From the NCBI RefSeq assembly GCF_000003605.2, contig NW_003107766.1:1-64000 (forward strand): a stretch of DNA of 64,000 nucleotides. The letters run 5' to 3'. The position numbers and the translations under genes are program-made. The DNA comes from Saccoglossus kowalevskii (taxonomy: Eukaryota > Hemichordata > Enteropneusta > Harrimaniidae). Shown in pieces: positions 58,329-64,000 of this stretch (position 1 is the stretch's first letter; every line of letters begins with the position of its first letter). Under the pieces are notes generated by a model, which was given only the letters and a program-made list of their open reading frames with translations, had not been told where the DNA came from and ran no database searches.

Positions 58329-58541
58329 AATAGACATTTTGACACTCAAGGGACTGATTCACGTATCATTCAGAATAGACATTTTGACACTCAAGGGACT
58401 GATTCACGTATCATTCAGAATAGACATTTTGACACTCAAGGGATTGATTCACGTATCATTCAGAATAGACATTTTGAAACTCAGGGGATTGATTCGCGCA
58501 GCATTCAGAATAGACATTTTGACACTCAAGGGATTGATTCA

Positions 58542-59262
58542 CGTATCATTCAGAATACACATTTTGACACTCAAGGGATTGGTTCACGTATCATTCAGAA
58601 TAGACATTTTGACACTCAAGGGATTGGTTCACGTATCATTCAGAATAGACATTTTGACACTAAAGGGACTGATTCACGTATCATTCAGAATAGACATTTT
58701 GACACTCAATGGACTGATTCACGTATCATTCAGAATATACATTTTGACACTCAAGGGATTGATTCAAGTATCATTCAGAATAGACATTTTGACACTCAAA
58801 GGATTGGTTCACGTATCATTCAGAATAGACATTTTGACACTCAAGGGACTGATTCACGTATCATTCAGAATATACATTTTGACACTCAAGGGACTGATTC
58901 ACGTATCATTCAGAATAGACATTTTGACACTCAAGGGATTGATTCACGTATCATTCAGAATAGATATTTTGAAACTCAGGGGATTGATTCGCGCAGCATT
59001 CAGAATAGACATTTTGACACTCAAGGGATTGATTCACGTATCATTCAGAATACACATTTTGACACTCAAGGGATTAATTCACGTATCATTCAGAATAGAC
59101 ATTTTGACACTCAAGGGATTGGTTCACGTATCATTCAGAATAGACATTTTGACACTAAAGGGACTGATTCACGTATCATTCAGAATAGACATTTAGACAC
59201 TCAATGGACTGATTCACGTATCATTCAGAATATACATTTTGACACTCAAGGGATTGATTCAA
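58542..59262 (+). repeat. 0.72-kb duplicate (partner 1,315-2,035)
   Basis: This is the distal partner of the 57,227-bp-offset pair, with matching GATATTTTGAAACTC, CGCGCAGC, TTAATTCACG and GACATTTAGACAC states. It directly follows the 57.1-58.3 kb duplicate, so this part of the array is assembled from pieces found separately elsewhere. Confidence 0.86.
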
Positions 59263-59869
59263 GTATCATTCAGAATAGACATTTTGACACTCAAAGGATT
59301 GGTTCACGTATCTTTTAGAATAGACATTTTGACACTCAAGGGATTGATTCAAGTATCATTCAGAATAGACATTTTGACACTCAAGAGATTGGTTCACGTA
59401 TCATTCAGAATAGATATTTTGACACTCAAGGGATTGATTCACGTATCATTCAGAATAGACATTTTGACACTCAAGGGGTTGGTTCACGTATCATTCAGAA
59501 CAGACATTTTGACACTCAATGAACTGATTCACGTATCATTCAGAATACACATTTTGACACTCAAGGGATTGATTCAAGTATCATTCAGAATAGACATTTT
59601 GACACTCAAGGGATTGGTTCACGTATCATTCAGAATAGACATTTTGACACTCAAGGGATTGTTTCACGTATCATTCAGAATACACATTTTGACACTCAAG
59701 GGATTGGTTCACGTATCATTCAGAATAGACATTTTGACACTCAATGAACTGATTCACGTATCATTCAGAATAGACACTTTGGCACTGAAGGAATTGGTTC
59801 ACGTATCACTCAGAATAGACATTTTGACACTCAGGGATTGGTTCACGTATCATTCAGAATAGACATTTT

Positions 59870-60100
59870 GACACTCAAGGATTGATTCACGTATCATTCA
59901 GAATAAACATTTTGACACTCAAGGACTGATTCACGTATCATTCAGAATAGACACTTTGGCACTCAAGGAATTGGTTCACGTATCATTCAGAATAGACATT
60001 TGACACTCAAGGGATTGATTCGCGTATCATCAGAAAAGACATTTGACACTCAAGGGATTGATCACGTATCATTCAGAATAGACATTTGACACTCAAGGGA
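59870..60100 (+). repeat. Short indel cluster before the 60.1-kb block
   Basis: CTCAAGGATTG, CTCAAGGACTG, CATTTGACAC (three times), ATCATCAG and GATTGATCACG all lack one base. The cluster stops just before the 60,146 copy of the 0.66-kb block. Confidence 0.83.
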
Positions 60101-60145
60101 TTGGTTCACGTATCATTCAGAATAGACATTTTGACACTCTAGGGA

Positions 60146-60808
60146 TTGGTTCACGTATCATTCAGAATAGACATTTTGACACTCAAGGGGTTGGTTCACG
60201 TATCATTCAGAACAGACATTTTGACACTCAATGGACTGATTCACGTATCATTCAGAATATTCATTTTGACACTCAAGGGATTGATTCAAGTATCATTCAG
60301 AATAGACATTTTGACACTCAAGGGATTGGTTCACGTATCATTCAGAATAGACATTTTGACACTCAAGGGATTGATTCACGTATCATTCAGAATAGACATT
60401 TTGACACTCAAGGGATTGGTTCACGTATCATTCAGAATAGACATTTTGACACTCAGGTGATTGGTTCACGTATCATTCAGAATAGACATTTTGACACTCA
60501 AGGGACTGATTCACGTATCATTCAGAATAGACATTTTGACACTCAAGGGGTTGGTTCACGTATCATTCACAATAGACATTTTGACACTCTAGGGATTGGT
60601 TCACGTATCATTCAGAATAGACATTTTGACACTCAAGGGGTTGGTTCACGTATCATTCAGAATAGACATTTTGACACTCTAGGGATTGGTTCACGTATCA
60701 TTCAGAATAGACATTTTGACACTCAAGGGGTTGGTTCACGTATCATTCAGAACAGACATTTTGACACTCAATGGACTGATTCACGTATCATTCAGAATAT
60801 TCATTTTG
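60146..60808 (+). repeat. 0.66-kb block, copy at 60.1 kb
   Basis: This is the third copy of the set. It follows directly on a cluster of single-base deletions (59,870-60,100), so its left edge may be a junction between two array segments. Confidence 0.83.
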
Positions 60809-63319
60809 ACACTCAATGGACTGATTCACGTATCATTCAGAATATTCATTTTGACACTCAAGGGATTGATTCACGTATCATTCAGAATAGACATTTTGAC
60901 ACTCAATGGATTGGTTCACGTATCATTCAGAATAGACATTTTGACACTCAAGGGATTGGTTCACGTATCATTCAGAATAGACATTTTGACACTCAAGGGG
61001 TTGGTTCACGTATCATTCAGAATAGACATTTTGACACTCAATGGACTGATTCACGTATCATTCAGAATAGACATTTTGACACTCAAGGGACTTCAATCAG
61101 AATATACATTTTGACACTCAAGGGATTGATTCAAGTATCATTCAGAATAGACATTTTGACACTCAAGGGATTGGTTCACGTATCATTCAGAATAGACATT
61201 TTCACACTCAAGGGACTGATTCACGTATCATTCAGAATAGACATTTTGACACTCAAGGGATTGGTTCACGTATCATTCAGAATAGACATTTTGACACTCA
61301 AGGGATTGGTTCACGTATAATTCAGAATAGACATTTTGACACTAAAGGGATTGGTTCACGTATCATTCAGAATAGACATTTTGACACTCAAGGGATTGGT
61401 TCACGTATCATTCAGAATAGACATTTTGACACTCAGGGATTGGTTCACGTATCATTCAGAATACACATTTTGACACTTAAGGGATTGGTTCACGTATCAT
61501 TCAGAATAGACATTTTGACACTCAAGGGATTGGTTCACGTATCATTCAGAATAGACATTTTGACACTCAAGGGATTGGTTCACGTATCATTCAGAATAGA
61601 CATTTTGACACTCAAGGGGTTGGTTCACGTATCATTCAGAATACACATTTTGACACTCAAGGGATTGGTTCACGTATCATTCAGAATAGACATTTTGACA
61701 CTCAATGGACTGATTCACGTATCATTCAGAATAGACACTTTGGCACTCAAGGAATTGGTTCACGTATCATTCAGAATAGACATTTTGACACTCAAGGGAT
61801 TGGTTCACGTATCATTCAGAATAGACATTTTGACACTCAATGGACTGATTCACGTATCATTCAGAATAGACATTTTGACACTCAAGGGACTTCATTCAGA
61901 ATATACATTTTGACACTCAAGGGATTGATTCAAGTATCATTCAGAATAGACATTTTGACACTCAAGGGATTGGTTCACGTATCATTCAGAATAGACATTT
62001 TGACACTCAAGGGACTGATTCACGTATCATTCAGAATAGACATTTTGACACTCAAGGGATTGGTTCACGTATCATTCAGAATAGACATTTTGACACTCAA
62101 GGGATTGGTTCACGTATCATTCAGAATAGACATTTTGACACTAAAGGGACTGATTCACGTATCATTCAGAATAGACATTTTGACACTCAAGGGACTGATT
62201 CATGTATCATTCTGAATAGACATTTTTTGGACACTCAAGGGACTGATTCACGTATCATTCAGAATAGACATTTTGACACTCAAGGGATTGGTTCACGTAT
62301 CATTCAGAAGAGACATTTTGACACTCAAGGGATTGGTTCACGTATCATTCAGAATAGACATTTTCACACTCAAGGGACTGATTCACGTATCATTCAGAAT
62401 AGACATTTTGACACTCAAGGGATTGGTTCACGTATCATTCAGAATAGACATTTTGACACTAAAGGGACTGATTCACGTATCATTCAGAATAGACATTTTG
62501 ACACTCAAGGGACTGATTCATGTATCATTCTGAATTGACATTTTTTTGACACTCAAGGGACTGATTCACGTATCATTCAGAATAGACATTTTGACACTCA
62601 AGGGATTGGTTCACGTATCATTCAGAATAGACATTTTGACACTCAAGGGATTGATTCAAGTATCATTCAGAATAGACATTTTGACACTCAAAGGACTGAT
62701 TCACGTATCATTCAGAATATACATTTTGACACTCAAGGGATTGATTCAAGTATCATTCAGAATAGACATTTTGACACTCAATGGATTGGTTCACGTGTCA
62801 TTCAGAATAGACATTTTGACACTCAAGGGATTGATTCAAGTATCATTCAGAATAGACATTTTGACACTCAAGGGATTGGTTCACGTATCATTCAGAATAG
62901 ACATTTTGACACTCAAGGGATTGATTCACGTATCATTCAGAATAGACATTTTGACACTCAAGGGATTGGTTCACGTATCATTCAGAATAGACATTTTGAC
63001 ACTCAGGTGATTGGTTCACGTATCATTCAGAATAGACATTTTGACACTCAAGGGACTGATTCACGTATCATTCAGAATAGACATTTTGACACTCAAGGGA
63101 CTGATTCACGTATCATTCAGAATATACATTTTGACACTCAAGAGGTTGGTTCACGTATCATTCACAATAGACATTTTGACAATCAAGGGATTGGTTCACA
63201 TATCATTCAGAATAGACATTTTGACACTCAAGGGACTGATTCACGTGTCATTCAGAATATACATTTTGACACTCAAGGGATTTATTCAAGTATCATTCAG
63301 AATAGACATTTTGACACTC

Positions 63320-64000
63320 TAGAGACTGATTCACGTATCATTCAGAATAGACATTTTGACTCACAAGGGACTGATTCACCTATCATTCAGAATAGACATT
63401 TTGACACACAAGGGACTGATTCACGTATCATTCAGAATAGACATTTTGACACTCAAGGGACTGATTCATGTATCATTCAGAATAGACATTTTTTGACACT
63501 CAACGGACTGATTCACGTATCATTCAGAATAGATATTTTGACACTCAAGGGACTGATTCACGTGTCATTCAGAATAGACATTTTGACACTCAAGGGATTG
63601 ATTCAAGTATCATTCAGAATAGACATTTTGACACTCAAGGGATTGGTTCACGTATCATTCAGAATAGACATTTTGACACTCAAGGGATTGATTCAAGTAT
63701 CATTCAGAACAGACATTTTGACACTCAAGGGATTGGTTCACGTATCATTCAGAATAGACATTTTGACACTCAAGGGATTGATTCACGTATCATTCAGAAT
63801 AGACATTTTGACACTCAAGGGGTTGGTTCACGTATCATTCAGAACAGACATTTTGACACTCAATGGACTGATTCACGTATCATTCAGAATATTCATTTTG
63901 ACACTCAAGGGATTGATTCAAGTATCATTCAGAATAGACATTTTGACACTCAAGGGATTGGTTCACGTATCATTCAGAATAGACATTTTGACACTCAAGG
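63320..64000 (+). repeat. 722-bp higher-order repeat, copy cut by the window end
   Basis: It matches 56,365-57,000 at an offset of 6,955 bp. It shares AGAACAGACAT near 63,710, which matches the second copy (56,755) and not the first, so it is closest to that copy. The pattern is still intact at base 64,000, so the higher-order array continues beyond the window. Confidence 0.87.

Larger units (their letters stand above)
1..64000 (+). repeat. 45-bp tandem satellite array filling the window
   Basis: A 45-bp unit repeats head to tail from the first base to the last, about 1,400 copies, all in one orientation. The unit begins ATTCAGAATAGAC, has a T4 run at 15-18, GACACTCAAGGG at 19-30, a variable heptamer at 31-37 and CACGTATC at 38-45. 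The commonest variants are C32T and A35G, which give the ACTGATT, ATTGATT and ATTGGTT types, followed by C40A (CAAGTATC) and changes at G11 (AATATACAT, AATACACAT, AATAAACAT). Most neighbouring copies differ at only a few sites, which implies recent homogenisation by unequal exchange or amplification. No flanking unique DNA is present, so the true array is longer than the window. I infer eukaryotic constitutive heterochromatin. The family and species are not recognised. Confidence 0.99.

Noticed and set aside
1-64000. CRISPR array
   Set aside because: Repeats are regular but contiguous. There are no unique spacers between them, no leader and no cas genes.
1-64000. Bacterial promoter in each unit (TTGACA, then TATCAT after 19 bp)
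   Set aside because: The resemblance is fixed by the repeat itself, the spacing is long, and nothing suggests a bacterial genome or a downstream gene.
1-64000. CENP-B box or known alpha-satellite signature
   Set aside because: No TTCG....A..CGGG pattern was seen in the common unit or in the 19.9-kb island, and the unit length is 45 bp, not about 171 bp.
1-64000. Telomeric repeat or telomere-associated tract
   Set aside because: No run of a TTAGGG-like hexamer or related short motif was found anywhere in the window.
1-64000. Hairpin or terminator structure (TGAT and ATCA arms around TCACGT)
   Set aside because: The arms are only 4 bp, are lost in the ATTGGTT monomer type, and recur in every unit without any gene context.

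Overview
The whole 64,000-base window is one tandem satellite array. The unit is 45 bp long and about 38% GC. It is repeated head to tail roughly 1,400 times, always in the same orientation, and it runs off both ends of the window. I find no credible protein-coding gene, tRNA, rRNA, CRISPR array, transposon or unique gene-bearing sequence. An array of this size and homogeneity points to eukaryotic heterochromatin (centromeric, pericentromeric or subtelomeric). The sequence does not let me name the organism or the chromosome position, and I do not recognise the monomer as a published satellite family.

Unit anatomy, with position 1 at the A of ATTCAG: ATTCAGAATAGAC (1-13), a T4 run (15-18), GACACTCAAGGG (19-30), a variable heptamer (31-37, usually ACTGATT, ATTGATT or ATTGGTT) and CACGTATC (38-45), which holds the only CpG. 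Because 45 is divisible by 3, a stop-free frame stays open through copy after copy. Two forward frames of the unit have no stop. The third forward frame and all three reverse frames do. This alone explains the long open frames (up to 1,124 codons) that cover the window. The commonest substitutions change the amino acid in at least one open frame, so nothing suggests selection for a protein.

Layout: the array is a mosaic of higher-order blocks marked by rare linked variants. About 1.2-4.9 kb, 23.4-27.9 kb, 31.9-40.4 kb and 49.9-55.4 kb carry 44-bp monomers with a CGAAAATTCAG junction. About 5-20.5 kb, 41-47 kb and 61-62 kb carry 35-bp monomers with a 10-bp deletion, with isolated copies at 30.3, 32.9 and 52.4 kb. 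Other marker classes are 48-bp monomers with a T7 run, monomers carrying CGCGCAGC, and monomers carrying GTATGATTCAG. Local tandem higher-order periods of 450, 630, 675 and 722 bp are visible, together with many dispersed 0.5-1.2 kb duplicates, some lying 57 kb apart.

Two places break the pattern. An island at about 19.80-20.11 kb holds strongly diverged, GC- and CpG-richer units that keep exact 45-bp spacing. A 15-bp foreign patch lies at 6,275-6,289. Several short clusters of single-base indels (for example 14.09-14.66, 23.28-23.47, 42.69-42.86 and 59.87-60.10 kb) look like either old junctions or residual assembly error. Any exciting content here is satellite evolution, not a gene system.
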